From Gnetum montanum (taxonomy: Eukaryota; Streptophyta; Gnetopsida; Gnetales; Gnetaceae): a DNA stretch of 64,000 bases. Position 1 is the stretch's first letter; each line of letters opens with the position of its first letter. The notes under the pieces are model-generated. The model saw nothing but the letters and a program-made list of their open reading frames with translations, did not search any database and was not told where the DNA came from. Below are positions 21,661 to 35,355 of this stretch, one piece after another. The DNA lies in assembly GCA_015680685.1 (NCBI GenBank), contig MNCI01027140.1:1-64000 (forward strand). The letters run 5' to 3'. A program made the translations under genes and the position numbers.

Positions 21661-21689
21661 TGGATTACAATCTTCACATTTTACAATAA

Positions 21690-22574
21690 AATTTTGGCCT
21701 CGGGTTTAATGGTAAGGTTTACAAGTTGCAACATGAGAATTCTTGATGGTTTTTTAGCTATGTCTTCTTTCTTGATGATACTCCTCTTCTTGTTGTTATC
21801 TATATTCCCTTCTTTCACCTCTATGATGAGGTCTTCTATCATCTCCACCTTGACCTTAATTATGTTCTTTCTAGTTTTGGTCATGTTCCTCCTTGTCAAA
21901 GCTAGATGATGAAGATAATGGTGAAGACATAGAGCTAGGAGAGTTATGTAGACTTGATCTCCTTGTTTGTTCCTTTAGTTGTTCTCTTGCTTGATGACTG
22001 GGAGAGCTTAGCCATGAGGTCCTTCTAGTTTTGGATCTTCCCATTCCTTACCTTGGTTGCTTGCCAAGATTAAACATAGTCATTGATGAGTTATGTTATT
22101 TTCATCGAAGGAATGAGGACCTTGGAATTAAGATCATCTTGATGGATATTTAGTATTTTCCTTTTCTAACTATGAGGTCAATGTGATTAGACCATTTTTT
22201 CCCTTAGAGGCATCATGGCAGGCCTCCATGAGTTTGTCTTTTCAAAATTAAACTTCTATCAGTTGGTAATCTCTAGAGAGGTGATTCATCACTTGGGACT
22301 ATAGGATTGCTAGTTAGAGTCCTAACTTCATTAGTATTACCATGAACATTGAGGAAATGATAGGATCAGGTGGCAACACAATGTTAGTCACTAGGTCTCT
22401 CAACCAGAGTTCATCTTAATGAAGGATGAAAGTAAAGTTCAGATAGTACATATCTAGATGGGTGTAGACAACCTTAAATTGTTGGGGTATTTTATCTACA
22501 TTGTTTCTTGTTCTATCATGTTGCTTTTTAGGATCATCAATAGGTAGGAAATGAGCCATGTAAGAAGAAGACAT
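21690..22574 (-). pseudogene. Element D: N-terminal gag fragment, Athila-like
   Basis: The start is near 22574 (MSSSYMAHFLP), followed by QQFKVVYTHLDMYYLNFTF. This matches QQYRVVYAHPNEYVPNFTF in element E (near 25.9 kb). A charged Lys/Glu/Ile-rich stretch follows (21681-21899), matching the low-complexity N-terminal linker of E and H gag. It is truncated on the left where the LTR of C begins. Confidence 0.6.
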
Positions 22575-22716
22575 CTTTTAGTTATTTTTGTAGTATGCCT
22601 TGAAAAATTGTTACCATTTGTCTAATATTATTTTATTATGTACCTACAATGATTTGTATGATTTAATTATCTAAAATACTTAGCACAAAAATATAATTCC
22701 CCAACAATGATGCCAA

Positions 22717-23591
22717 TGATAAGTGGCAAGTGTTTCCTATGTCCAACCCATATAAATCACAAGTGCATACACGTGATCTGGTCGAACTTACTGAAACCAC
22801 TAAGTGACTATTATTTTAGATGACTAAGTGTGTTGTTATTAGTTGTTGTCTTTCCAATTATCACTTGTGTTAGCTCCATTCAAATGGTCAAGTGTGATTG
22901 AGGCATAAGATATTTATATTTTCATTATTATTTTTTATTATTAAAATATTAAAATGATAGAGTGATTAAAATAGTAATTTTTAACCAACTATGGGATATG
23001 AATAATCTAAGCTATCCTGAATGTAGAGCATTCATTTCCACTTTTTGTATCCATCCTAAATCTATATTAATGCTACTGGGTTACCAAGTATCTACTACTA
23101 GGTGTACTAAGTATCCATTATTGGGATTATTAAGCATTAATATATTATACTTGAAGTGGTTGTACTCATGCTATTATGGAATAAAATATTAATTTCCTAA
23201 GTGTAGAAAGTAAAATACATTTAAAGTAAATTACTTGAGAATAAACTAAGTGCTAATCCAAGTGTTGAAATGGAAGGAATTAATTTTGATTTTTTTGTCA
23301 TCATGAAGAAGTGTCCTAGTATAACATGTATTTGAATAAAATTCCATTCAATCGACTTAATTCATGTTGTGGGCACTTAGAGGAAAATTTGGCTAAGTTC
23401 TACAAAATAAAATTGCAAAAGCTTCACTATGCAAATGATCAAAGGTGCCATAAAGACAAATCATGCACACATTTATATAAGCTTCAAAAGAATTAGAATC
23501 AACACATATGCACCAATGCATCGAAGGATGCATTGATGGGATTATGTCATCGAGCATGCATTGATGCAGTTGACTAACTTAGACTTCATTA
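22717..23591 (-). repeat. 5' LTR of element D (about 875 bp)
   Basis: The plus-strand left end TGATAAGTGGCAAG sits next to a minus-strand primer-binding site (TTGGCATCATTGTTGGGGA, about 22698-22716). The right end ACTTCATTA is a decayed TTCATCA. The minus-strand TATA region is near 23471-23480. Beyond it, at 23513-23570, is a cluster of ATCAATG/CATTGATG and TGCAT words. Confidence 0.6.
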
Positions 23592-24833
23592 GCATTGCTC
23601 TAGAGAAGCACCACTCAGCATCATTATTGAGTTCTAAAGTAGTCAAGTACTCTAGAGTAGACTCAAGATGAACTATGTCTCAACAATCATAGTACTTGTA
23701 AGCATAACATAAGTGCACAATACATATTAGTTCAAAGGTTAGGAATGTAGACCATACATCTTAAATTATTATATAAGTGACATGAACAATAATACATGCC
23801 CACATGCTCAATCATAAAGAGCACTAGCATACACATATGAGAAATCATTTTTTAAAAGAGAAAAGATGTATTTCTATACTAATGAATCTACCCTATACTC
23901 ATGCTTTGTAAAGAAGTGGTGGTGCCCAAGCTAGATAGGCCAAAGCTTCCCCAACAAGTTTACATATACTTTTGATGTCATTTACAAGAAATTAGACCAA
24001 TATAGTTCTATAAGAATGATGATTAAGATAGCATTGAGCCTAAGTGGATCTCCATATTTCTTGCAATCTCAATTTCAGAAGGATAGTATCCTTTAGAATA
24101 CTAATAAGGCATACTTTCTATACAAGAGGTAAGGATTGATCATGCACAAGCATGTTATCATCATTTTGGTTTAGGGATAGGAAAAGCTAAGAGGCCGCCA
24201 AATTCAACATATCACCCTTTTAAAGGTCTATAGGTTGATGCTTGCAATAATAGTCATAGGGTGGGGTGGCCTTAGGACTCTTTCACTTTATTTAACATTA
24301 ATTGACATGCCTCTTATTCTAGCAAAAAAAATGCAAATTCATAGAATATTATACCTATCCTTAACTAATGCATTGTTCCTTTTACAACATTAACAAACCT
24401 AGTTATTTAAAACTAGCTTTCCTTAGTTGAGTTACTAATTTGTCATGTAAAGTAACTAATGTGAGCAACTATGAAAGAAGATAAAATAGAATTTTAAAGA
24501 ACCATGCCTATTAATATTGCAAAAGAATCATGGATAATGATAATTAAGGATAAATATAATGTTCTAGAAATTTCCATTTTTGATAGAATATTCAATTGCA
24601 TTATCTATGCTTAAAACATGCCTTCAAGCTAGCATAGAGGGTGTTATTACTATAATTTGAACTGATGCATCCAAGGCATAAAGCATTTGAGCCAATGAAT
24701 TGAGCTACAACTTGTACAATAGAAAGTTGTACTAGAATAAGAGGTGTACCAATAAATGTTAAATAACATTGGAAAGTTCAAATCTCTTCATGTATAAGCA
24801 ATGGTTAATAAAACATAGATATTCCATGGAAAG
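23592..24833. other. Unassigned AT-rich spacer
   Basis: I see no coding domain, LTR end or RNA gene. It lies between the LTR of D and the 5' LTR of E and ends with the five bases GAAAG (24829-24833), the left target-site copy of E. Confidence 0.4.
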
Positions 24834-25675
24834 TGATGAATCATGTTTTGATTGTCTCCAATATTAGATACTCGATATTGGGCCCCAATCTGATATCATA
24901 GAGTATGTGCTACCAATAAATATAGTGCTTGGACACATGATTTCAATATAGCTTTTTTCATAGCATAGTGAAGCTCTTGCAATTTGTTTTCTCTAGAGTT
25001 AGAATATTTTCCAAAGTAGCCACAGCAAGAGTCATTGAGTGTACAGATCTTTGTTTAAGCACTGTTGTACCTGAGCACAGTAGTGTGTGCAGAAATAAAG
25101 ATGAGCTTTCTCATCAAACCTTGTAGCACCTTGGCTAGCTTAAATACTGTATTTATGCATTTAATGTTTTATGTAGTTTCCTTTAATGCTTTCAAGTAAT
25201 TAAGCTAAAGTAAGCTAATTAGATGCAATAGTAATTAATCAATTACACACATAAGTACGACTACTTCGAGCATGCATATGACTCTTGGTAATCCCACCAA
25301 CACTTAACGTTTGGTAATCTAGTAGCATTATACGTGTTCAGGATGTGCATGGAAAGTGTGATCAAATACTTATGTTCAAATAGTTAGTTATTGATTAGCA
25401 ACTAGATTAAGTTAATTGCTTTTAAATTATGTTTCAACTTGTTCTTAATTATATAAAAATAAAATAAAAAATAATAAAAATCATGTGCCTCAATTATACT
25501 TAACCATACAATTAAGCTCCACAAGTATAGTTGAGAAGACAATGATTATCATGATCAGATTTCACATCCTAGAACGAGTGTACTTAAGAACTTGAGGTCT
25601 ACAAAATTCAACTAGATCATGCATGAATGCTTGTGATTTGTATGGTTGGTAATAGGAGTAACTTGCCACTCATCA
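24834..25675 (+). repeat. 5' LTR of element E (842 bp)
   Basis: Starts TGATGAATCA and ends CTCATCA. GATATC is at 24892-24897 and an AATAAATATAG TATA-like box is near 24911. The primer-binding site TTGGTGCCATTGTCATGGA follows immediately (25676-25694). Confidence 0.85.
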
Positions 25676-25849
25676 TTGGTGCCATTGTCATGGATCTTTT
25701 AGTTGTTATGACACTATCTAAGATTCAGTGAAAATTATACAAAATCATTGGAACAAACCCTAGAGTCATATCATACTTTAAAAATAACTACAATAATTTT
25801 AGAAAACACACTGCATTTTTATTTTTCTAACACAAGATCTCTTCTTCTC

Positions 25850-27720
25850 ATAGGAGTGATTCTCCACCCAAGTTTGATGGAGTACATCAGCAGGTGCCCC
25901 AACAATATAGAGTTGTATATGCTCATCCTAATGAGTACGTACCCAATTTCACCTTCACCCTACACCAAGATGAATAGTTGTGGTGGCATGACACGAAGGA
26001 CAACATTGTGTTGCTACCAGATTAGGTTGTTCTTGTGATGCTTTGCCAAACTCTTGTGCATTTGGGCTAGCAAAAACTTTATGTTGAGTACATTATGCAA
26101 GATACTGACACCGGGGACTATCATCCCACTAATGCACAATGTCTAAGGGATCACCAATTAGAACAGTGCTATGAATTTGCAAAGAGAAATTGGTTTACTA
26201 ATTCCCCATACCTACCATACCACAAAGATGGTGGAGAACCCTTTTTTGGGGATTTTCCATTCAGGAAACTCATCTTTTTAACATTGGTGAAGGAGGTCAA
26301 AACCAAAACCTACAATCCATAATCCATAATCTAGGTTCTAGAAAGAATAGATTGAATGACAAAGGAGAATCCAAGGAGGTGAGTAAGGCTAGGGATGTAG
26401 AAAAGAAACCTAAGCATGATCATGGCCATGATCACCGAAGAGAGGGTAGTAAGCACTATGATGGTGCTAGTCCTCATTCCTCTTCACCTTTGTCATGATC
26501 ATCTTCTTCTTTTGGCTCTGATTGTAACCATAAGGGGCATGATCGTGATGGAGGTAACTAACAAGACTGAGATAATCAAAGGGACCATTGGGAAAATCAA
26601 GACCTAGGGCACAGGTGTTTAAGAGAGATCCATCATCATGAACGAAGGGGTAGTAGAGGGCATTGCAGGCACTAGGATTTTCTTGCTACCTAAAGTATGC
26701 TAAACATTGTAGAGGCAGTAAGAATTTCCACAAGGCACATAAAAGATAGTCGGATTAAGAGGCTAGACATAAACAATATCCTTAGATTCAAAGGGGGATA
26801 CAACTTAGATCTACAAAATTATCTCCAAGCTTTTCAAGATGCATGTGCCTTGTAGAAGATAGAAAATGAATGGTAAAAGCTTAAGTTGTTCCCTAGGACA
26901 CTCATTAAAGAAGTAGAATACTAGTATTGGTCTTTAGAATCAGAATCTATCAGATAGTGGAGTCCAATGCTTGAACTATTTAATGACAAGTATTAGACAT
27001 ATTCTTAAGTGTCCAACTTGAGGAGATAGATTCAAGAATGGAAGAAAGGGACACATGAACCCTTGGATGCCACCATGGGTCGATACTATTCCTTATTACA
27101 CTGATGTCCTAGCCATGGTTATTCTCAATTGGAGTAACTTCACCACATCATAGATGGGCTTTGATAAAAAATGAGGAGAACTCTTGGCATCTATGCCCAA
27201 GGTTAACTGTTAGAATTAAGAGTCCATCAAATTCAATGGTTAATCGAGTAAGTAGCAAAAGAAGGAGGAGATTCAACCATGATCCTTCCATTTGCAAGAG
27301 GGAGGTTTAATTCTATGATAATGAAGAAGAATCAACACTTGATGAGGTGGCAAATCAAAAAACCTTGTAATTTTAAAAATTTCAATTTGAAATTTTGGAG
27401 AAGGTTGATCAATTATGGAACTCCATGGATAGTAGATTACAAGATATCTTGAAAAATGCTGAGGAGTCTAAAGAACAAGGTAGCGATCATGATCGCAGGA
27501 GGTGTAAGGAAGCTAAACATGCCCATCAAAGAGGTAATGGTAAGATTACTATAATAGAGGAAGTTGCGAGAAGTAAATCAGATGATGGTAGTGGATGTGA
27601 CATCTACCATTATCAACATCCTAAGTGATGTTGTCCTATTATGTCACAATTACAAGAATCTAGGGTGCATGCTTTAAATCCGCAACTCACACAAAGGTAA
27701 ATACCTAGAGGATTTCCTTA
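25850..27720 (+). pseudogene. Element E: decayed gag
   Basis: Pieces can be read in all frames: SPPKFDGVHQQVPQQYRVVY near 25.87 kb, a charged His/Asp-rich linker near 26.4-26.6 kb, capsid-region pieces at 26.76-27.2 kb, and CDIYHYQHPK near 27.6 kb. That last motif corresponds to the Cys-containing tail of B and H gag. Stop codons are frequent throughout. Confidence 0.62.
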
Positions 27721-28231
27721 TTCTTAAGGTAATTCTAGGCAGTCCCACCAACAACAATAGTATTATTCAAGTGGAACTCCACTACAACCATATGAGTAGT
27801 ATCAATAGTGGCAGAAACCACAATCATGGGCATTGGCATTGCCAAGGCAGCAAGACCCTCACAAACAACCTGATCCATATGGGTATTACATCTAGCAACC
27901 CTTGTCTTCAAGTGACTCTTCTAATCATGTTTATACTTTCCAACCTCACTACTACCCTCTTGATTATTATCAAACTCATTCTCCACATGCAAGGAGGGAT
28001 GCCACCTTTTATCCTTATCCTTATCCTATTCCTTCACATCTAACTCCACCCTCAACATAGCTACCACCTTCTCCATCTATGTAGGATGAACTCCTAGCTC
28101 AACTACAATAATGCAATGCCACCAGGTCTATTAATCTATAATTGGTTCATCAATCAGGTGGTTTGGAGACTCAATCTAAGAAAAAGCCTTTCTTTTGACT
28201 CAATAGTCCACCTAAGTCCTCACATACACTA

Positions 28232-28837
28232 GTGGTTGGCAACCCTATTTTTCCATCTCCCTCTGTATCAAATTCCTTCAAGTCCCCTTCAAATCAAATA
28301 CTACCCAGGATCAATACTATTATGCTTACCCATGCTATATTATATTGGATCTATGCTAACAACCTTCCCAAGAAATTAGCCAATCCTAGGAGTCCTATTA
28401 TTTATTTGCAAGTTGTTGGGAATGAATTGTGCAAAGCTCTTCTTGATTTAGGTTCTGATGTCAACTTGATTTCTCATGAGATGTATACTGTGTGGAACCT
28501 ACCTCCTCTCAAGAAGAGAAATATTATATTAGAATTAGTAGAACAATCCATAACTATTCCATTGGTATTGATAGAAGACATTGTGACCATTATCTTTGGA
28601 TGGTCTTATCTTGCTAATTTCCTAGTAATCAAGGTGGAGAACTACAAAGGGGACTTTCCAATCATCATGGGAAGGGCATGGCTAAGCAATGTTGATGCAA
28701 GAATGGATATCAGAGATCTTTCCTTGGAAATATCTAAAGAACATGCATTTAGAAAAATCAAGAAAAAGCAAATTCCATGCATCATGTACAGTGATACAGG
28801 GTGCAATTATGTGCAAAAACTCTTGTCAATGAAATGA
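28232..28837 (+). pseudogene. Element E: protease region
   Basis: A 201-codon open stretch contains ALLDLGSDVNLIS (active-site loop, normally D-T/S-G-A/S; here D-L-G-S) near 28.44 kb and PIIMGRAWLSNVDARMDI near 28.66 kb. It is the longest surviving frame of the element. It differs clearly from the Ogre-type protease of A. Confidence 0.72.
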
Positions 28838-29279
28838 GCATCCATCTCTACATGCAAGTAGTATGCACTAGAACTAGATATTCAAAGGTGTCTTTATGCA
28901 ATAACCACAAAACCAGAGAGCACCCAGTGGTTGATTGCTAGTCTTGAAAGTAGTAGACTTTGCATGGAACCTACTAAGAGCCTAGCATGTGCATATGTCA
29001 TAGGCATGTATGAACTGGAGCAAGTTCACCGCCAACTCTTTGATGATGCAAATGATGATAGTGATTGAGAAGAGTTGAAAATTCCTAAAAATTTTAAGTA
29101 AGAGTCCCTTGAATTAAAAAATCTACTTGCTAGAATAGAATATGTATTCTTAAAAAATGGAAAGCTAGTAAGAATCAATGCTAATATTGCTCTAAAATAG
29201 AAATATATGCTATTAAATGTGGTTGAAAAATGGTCAATAGCCTTTGCTTGGTCATATCTCAAACTCATAGGGATTCATC

Positions 29280-29757
29280 CTAGGACATTCTAGCATCGTA
29301 TCTACACCAACCTGGCCATGAAGCCAAAGAGGCAACCACAGAGGTGATTGAACCCCAAACTAAAGTAGATTGTCAAGGAGGAATTCGAACAACTCCTCAA
29401 GGTGGGGTTCATCTATTCCATTGTGGATAGTGAGTGGGTTAGTTCACTTGTGATTGTGCCAAAGAAAGGAGGTAAATGATGGGTTTGCATCGATTTTCGA
29501 CTATTAAATATGGAAACATTCAAGGATCATTTTCCTTTATCATTTGTTGATTAGGTGTTAGACACAATATTTGAGCATTTCTTTTACAATTTTTTAGATG
29601 GTTATAGTGGCTATAGCTAAATCTAGATTGTGCTAGAGGACCATGCCAAGACAACATTCACAAGTCCTTAGGGAACTTTTGCATATTGCAAGATGCCATT
29701 TGGTCTATGAAATGCCCTTGCTACATTCTCATGCCTAGTCTTGAGCATTTTTTAGTA
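29280..29757 (+). pseudogene. Element E: N-terminal RT fragment, palm deleted
   Basis: Readable blocks are FEQLLKVGFIY, SLVIVPKKGGK, VCIDFRLLN, FLDGYSGYS and KMPFGL, interrupted by stops. The sequence then leaves RT before the YVDD motif and enters the integrase zinc domain within about 40 bp. The catalytic loop, thumb, connection and RNase H are missing. Confidence 0.72.
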
Positions 29758-29774
29758 GTAAATCAGTAGTGGTG

Positions 29775-30840
29775 TGAAAGTCCAATGCTCATGAAGGTCC
29801 TTGTGGGGGCCACAATGCTGGAAGACACATGACCATTAAAATCCTGATGATAGGGTATTATTGGCCAACAATCTTCAGGGATGTTGACCAATATGTCCAG
29901 TCTTGTGAATGCTGCCAATGATATGGTGAAATGACTACTCAAATGGAGAGACCTCAATAGTGGATCCAACCATAGGAATCCTTCGACATCTAGGGCATTG
30001 ATTTCATGGCTTCCATCACACCCATGTCAAATGAAAAGGCATACATCGTAGTTGCTATTGAATATTGTATGAAATGGGTAGAAGCAATAGCTATCACTAA
30101 TTGTACATCTTCTACTACTACTCGGTTTGTACAAAAAAATGTTGTAAATAGGTTTGGTGGACATGTGCATTAATTTTCGATAATGGAACTCACTTTACAG
30201 GCATTACTTTTTAGAAGCTTATGCAATGCTTGGGGGTTGAACATAAACTAACAACACTCCACCACCCCCAAGCTAATGGTCATGCTAAGGTTATAAATAG
30301 GGAAATTAGTAAGATTCTAATAAGAACTATTAGGAAATATAGGAAAGACTAGAGCACAAAACTCAACGATGCCCTTTGGGCCTACTGCTCAACATGGAAA
30401 CTTCCTATAGGCTATTCTCCCTATGAGTTGGTGTATGGAAAATTACCAACACTTCCTTTTCAATCCAAGCTTTGTACACTTTCAATAGCCTATGATCTTC
30501 ACTTTGACTTAAGTCTAGCACAAAAAGAAAGATTAATGAATCTCAACTTGCCAGATTAAAATCGATTGGTGGCCTTGTCATCTAACAAGTTGCATAAGGC
30601 ATTGAACAAAAAATGCCATGACCTTAGAATTAGGAAAGTCAAATTTCAACCAGGAGATAAGGTTCTCTACTAGAACCCCACATATGTACCTCAATGGACT
30701 AAGTCCCAGATGCTATGGGAAGGGCCTTATATTATTTATAGAAATTTCTCTTCTAGAGCCATAATGATCTATAAACCTAAGAGCCCAAATAAGAAATATC
30801 TAGTCAACATAAAAATAAGTCAAACCTTTCCATGAGCCCA
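29775..30840 (+). pseudogene. Element E: decayed integrase
   Basis: The zinc-binding part is recognisable near 29.79-29.93 kb (HEGPCGGHNAGRHMTIK, then a CECCQ block). The core follows: GIDFMASITP, KWVEAIAITNCT, FDNGTHFTG and TTLHHPQANGHAKVINR. In the last block Lys stands where integrases have the catalytic Glu. The C-terminal part reads KVKFQPGDKVLY and PQWTKSQMLWEGPYII. Several stops interrupt it. Confidence 0.75.
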
Positions 30841-32881
30841 AGCAAGCCAATTCAACAAACGCCTCATCAAATGGACAACCATGCTCAATATTTTAGATCT
30901 CCTTGTTTCAATTTAGTTGTGGGGGAGATGGACATCCATGCTAACTATATAAGTGCATCCTCAATTTTTCATCTTTTTGTTTTACAGGTTTTTATTTTAT
31001 ACCTCGTTATTTTTACAACTTTTTGTTTTACACATTATTTATCTTTCACCTTTTTTTTTAGATTATTATTTTTTCAAAGATTTTTTTTACAACATCATTA
31101 ATACATTTTATTTTTCTTAACTATTTTACACTTTCTTGTATATTTTTCTTTATTTTGGATGTGATTTTCTTATTATGTTTTAATAATCACATGCCTTATT
31201 GCCAATTAGGTACAGTGTGGTTTGTTTGATGTGGGCATGTGTTATTCAGTTATTTAATTATTGGTTTTTAGATTCTAGCTTTGAATTTTGTTATTACTAA
31301 CTAGGACATGGTTTCTTTTTCATGAAATAGGTAGTGAGTCCATAACATCTGCCCATCCACATACTCTATGATTTTCCTTATTCTGGAAGTGTGAGGTCTC
31401 TTTTTCATTAATAAAACTTTAACAAACTTGTGACCTTGTTTTTAGATTTTGAAAGGATTCAAAGGTTTGAATAGGGTGTGACCTCAAGGGAATTCAGCAC
31501 TCTTTGTGCCTTTCTAATTACTTGGATGCATGTGTGTTTTCATGGATTTCTTACCATTCCATGTCAACCAATAACAAGACGTTGAATAAGTCTTTGCATG
31601 GTGTGGTTCCCATAAAAGAATTGATGGAAATTCAAAGCACATCCCTTAGACAAAATAAATGAGCTATAAGCACTAGTTATGGAACTAGAATGACATGTTA
31701 CCCATGCCTAAAGATCCCCTCTAACTAAGGCCCTTCCTCACTTGCTACTTCTCTTTTCTTCTTTAATAAGAAATGGTGGTTGTCTTGTGTGTGCACTCTT
31801 TTATCTTAGGAGGATGGACTACTCTTAGAAAGGTGATGTGATGTCACTAAACGTGGTTGGTTTTGGTCTATACTAAGGATGGATTTTATCAGGTCATTTA
31901 ACCACAAACTTTACAAGGGACTTCATGTGACCTTAATCAATAACTCCATTCCACACACTCTCTCATTCATCTATACTTTTCATGTCTCACCCCACTATCG
32001 ATTTCATGTTCTTGTTCGATATCTTAGTTTGATATGTTAAAATTCTTAGGTAGTTTCTTTCAAGTTTTTTTACTTAACCTTCTTTAATCATTAATCACCC
32101 ATTGGGCCAATGGAATCCTTGGTTTGACGTTATGCAAGGGAAATACAAGGCCTATGCTTGATTTGGGGAGGAGCCACTTGCATATCTTTTGGTTGGGTTA
32201 GTTAAGTTTTTTATCCTTAGGAATTCTCATAATCAAATCCTTTGTCTCATCAATAACATCCAATTTTGCACATCTTCAAAACATTTTTTTAGTAAAATCC
32301 TCTTTTTATTGTTGAGACTTATTAAAACCCTCTTCAAGCATTTCATTGCATTTGAAATCTTTTGAATTTAATGGACCACTTATCCATTTCACTTTATTTT
32401 TCAATTTTCCTGCTAACACAATTAATGGAATCAATCCACCATAACCACAACTTGGCCAAGTGTAACCATTGATGAGCCAAGGTACTTCAAAGCTATATGT
32501 TACACATTGCACACTAATCAGTGATTCTGTTGTGATTGCAATGGGAGGCGTGGACTACACGTGGGACTATCTTCACCAAGGATGATGCAGTAGCACTATG
32601 TGATGAGGATCATTCATGATCATTAGATCTTCTTCCTCCTTCTTTAGCTACTAAGAGGAGTTGGATGTTAGTTTTGTATAGGGTGTTCAATTCTATTGTC
32701 ATGAACACTTGATTTTGTAAAAGATTGTATATCTATACACTCGTGCACTTAGAATTTATTTGTTCCATATAAGTCAAGTTTTCATGTTAGTTAATAATCC
32801 CATACCTTGCCAATATTTTGTAAGGAACTTGTTCCTCTTTTTGTTTACTCGAGGACTAGTTTTCATTTAGTCATGGGGGTA
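30841..32881 (+). other. Element E: 3' region without a recognisable gene
   Basis: T-rich sequence with only short frames. Unlike F, J and M, I find no env-position gene here on either strand. It ends with CTCGAGGACTAG and GTCATGGGGGTA, the purine-rich end shared in diverged form by F and M. Confidence 0.5.
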
Positions 32882-33743
32882 TGATGAATCACATTTTGAC
32901 TAGCTTCAATATCAAATACTTAATATTGGGCCCCAAGATGTGATGTGGAATATTTGATATCACAAGATATGTGTCAGCCTATAAATATAGTGCTTGGGCA
33001 CATTATTTTGATATAGTTTTTGTCATTGCATAGTGAAGCTCTTGCAGCTTATTTTCTCCAGAGTTAGAATACTTTCCAAAGTGCCAGTAGTAGGAGTCAT
33101 TATGTGTATGGATCTTTGTTTGAGCACTATTTTACCTAAGCATGACAGTGTGTGTGGAAATAAAGATGAGCTTTCTGATCAAACCTTGCAACACTTTGGC
33201 TAGCTTAAATACTTTTTTTATGCACTTAATGTTTCATATAGTTTCCTTTAATTCTTTCAAGTAATTAAGCTAAAGTAAGCTAATTAGATTTAGTAGCAAT
33301 TAAATAATTACGCACATAAGTACGACCACTTCAAACATGCATATGACTCTTGATAACCCTAGCAACGCTTAACATTTGGTAATCCAACAATGTTATACAT
33401 GTTCAAGATGTACATGGAAAGTGGGATTAGATACTTATGTTAAAATAGTTTGTTATTGATTAGCAACTAGATTACGTTAAATTTATTTTAAATTATGTTT
33501 CAACCTATTCTTAATTGTAGATAAATAAAATATAAAAATAATAAAAATCATGTGCCTCAATTATACCTAACCATACAATTAAGCACCACAAGTATAGTTG
33601 AGAAGACAATAATTTTCATGATTAGATTGCACATCCTGGAACTAGTGTACTTAAAGAACTTAAGGTCTACAAAATTTGACTACATCACACATGAATGCTT
33701 GTGATTTGTATGGTTGGGCATAGGGGTACCTCGTTGCTCATCA
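32882..33743 (+). repeat. 3' LTR of element E (862 bp)
   Basis: Starts TGATGAATCA and ends GCTCATCA. The TATA box TATAAATA is at 32980-32987 with GATATC at 32956-32961 just upstream. Confidence 0.85.
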
Positions 33744-34510
33744 AAAAGCATGAATACCTTATAAAGTAAATCTTTTGAATAAGATATAGAAATAAAATTT
33801 ACAAAGAAGTAGAACCCAAAGGATTCTCAAACATATGGAAAAATTATTTCATATATCATTAAATGTACCTTCTATCATTTATCTACTTTTTTGAATAATT
33901 AATCCTCATAAACCATAAGTAAATTTCAATCATGAATCCCATAGTACCTAAGAAAAAGCTTAATGAATTACATCATAAAAAATTTGAAAAAAAAAGTTTA
34001 ATTTTTCAAATTTTTTTTTAGAAAAATTAGTTTACATAAAATACATTGAGATTAATGAATACTAGGTATAATAGTCATGTCTAATATTCATGTGCTTTGA
34101 ATATTTTCTCTATATAATAACTTAGAACCAATGTTAGTGGCTTTAATAACTCATACAAAATTTTGGTTAAGATTAGTTATATTCTTCTAAAAAAATCTAT
34201 TCCACAACATTCTAATAATATAATTAGAGAAGCTACTTTCTATGAATGAAAAGGTATATCATGAAAATTTTTGTTATAGTCCTTTGGAATGGATATTGTT
34301 GGGCTTTCTTAGAAAGGAAAAATTTATCTATGAGACAACTTTAATGCTAGGATTAGTTCTAATTAGATTCATATTAGAATCCTTAAGGCCTTGTGGAGTA
34401 TGAGAAAAGTGTAGAATGGAATCAATCCATTGAAGATAAATAATTTAATCATAGGAAAGCCATTTATTAAATAGGGAATAAGAACTAGATCTATTGGCTC
34501 TAAATGACAT
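33744..34510. other. Unassigned AT-rich spacer
   Basis: No frame, domain or terminal repeat recognised. It starts with AAAAG, the right target-site copy of E. Confidence 0.4.
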
Positions 34511-35355
34511 TGATGAATGGCAACTATTCCCTACACCAAACTATATATATCACAAGCATTCATACATAACTTGATTATATTCTATGGACTAGAATAGTGG
34601 TGCACCTAGATTATTAATCATGATCATAGATTACGTTCCTAGTAATACTTATGTGATCCTTAGTATGTATGATTAAGGATAACTGAGGAATATAATAGTG
34701 ATCTTGTAGTAGTCATATTAATATACTATTAAATATTCAAATATAAATCTAAATCTAATAAGTACAGAAAGTATAGTTCTTTATAACCTAAGAAATAAGT
34801 AGTTATTTCCAACTTGTTATACATATCTTGAATTCACACTATCATTTTTTGGTTACCAATTATGCACTTTTGGGTGTACCAAGTAACAAAACTATTGTCA
34901 TTCTCAAATGGTAATGTGTATATGCTCAAAGATAATCATACCCATTCTGCATGATTAAAATGCATTTTAGGAAAAAAATATTAACTAAATGCATACCAAA
35001 ATAAACATCAAACTATGTCCACATGCAAATAAATTACATTAAAGTAAATTATATGCTAAGTGAGAGTATTACAATGGAATGAAGTAATCTCAATCTTTAT
35101 TTCCAATCATGCAATGTATTCAGGTACATAGCACTTAAATAAGAACTCTGTATAATCACTTGATACCAATGGACACTCACTAATTGATGTTAAGTTTATG
35201 ACAATAAATTGACAATGTTTCATTATATTAAAATGATTGAATGGTAACATAAACATCATAAGTGATACATTTATGTAAGCATTTATTAACACTACATCAA
35301 TGCTAATGTGTTAATGCTAATTAGTCAATGTAGTCAACTAATTCATTATTCATCA
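34511..35355 (-). repeat. 3' LTR of element F (845 bp)
   Basis: Plus-strand ends are TGATGAATGG and ATTCATCA. There is no primer-binding site on the left. The right side (35356 on) reads TATCCTCATGACTGACTAAA, the inverse of the pre-LTR purine end of E, so this is a 3' LTR of a minus-strand element. Its promoter part (35293-35335) is rich in ATCAATG/TTAATGC words. Confidence 0.7.

Larger units (their letters stand above)
24834..33743 (+). mobile_element. Element E: full-length decayed Athila-like gypsy element
   Basis: Direct terminal repeats at 24834-25675 and 32882-33743 share TGATGAATCA starts and CTCATCA ends. The flanking five bases are GAAAG and AAAAG, a target-site duplication with one mismatch. 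The order inside is primer-binding site, gag, protease, RT fragment, integrase, a noncoding 3' region of about 1.95 kb, and a purine-rich GTCATGGGGGTA before the 3' LTR. All frames carry stops. The two LTRs differ at many positions and by an indel of about 20 bp in the promoter region, so the insertion is old (divergence not computed). Confidence 0.85.
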
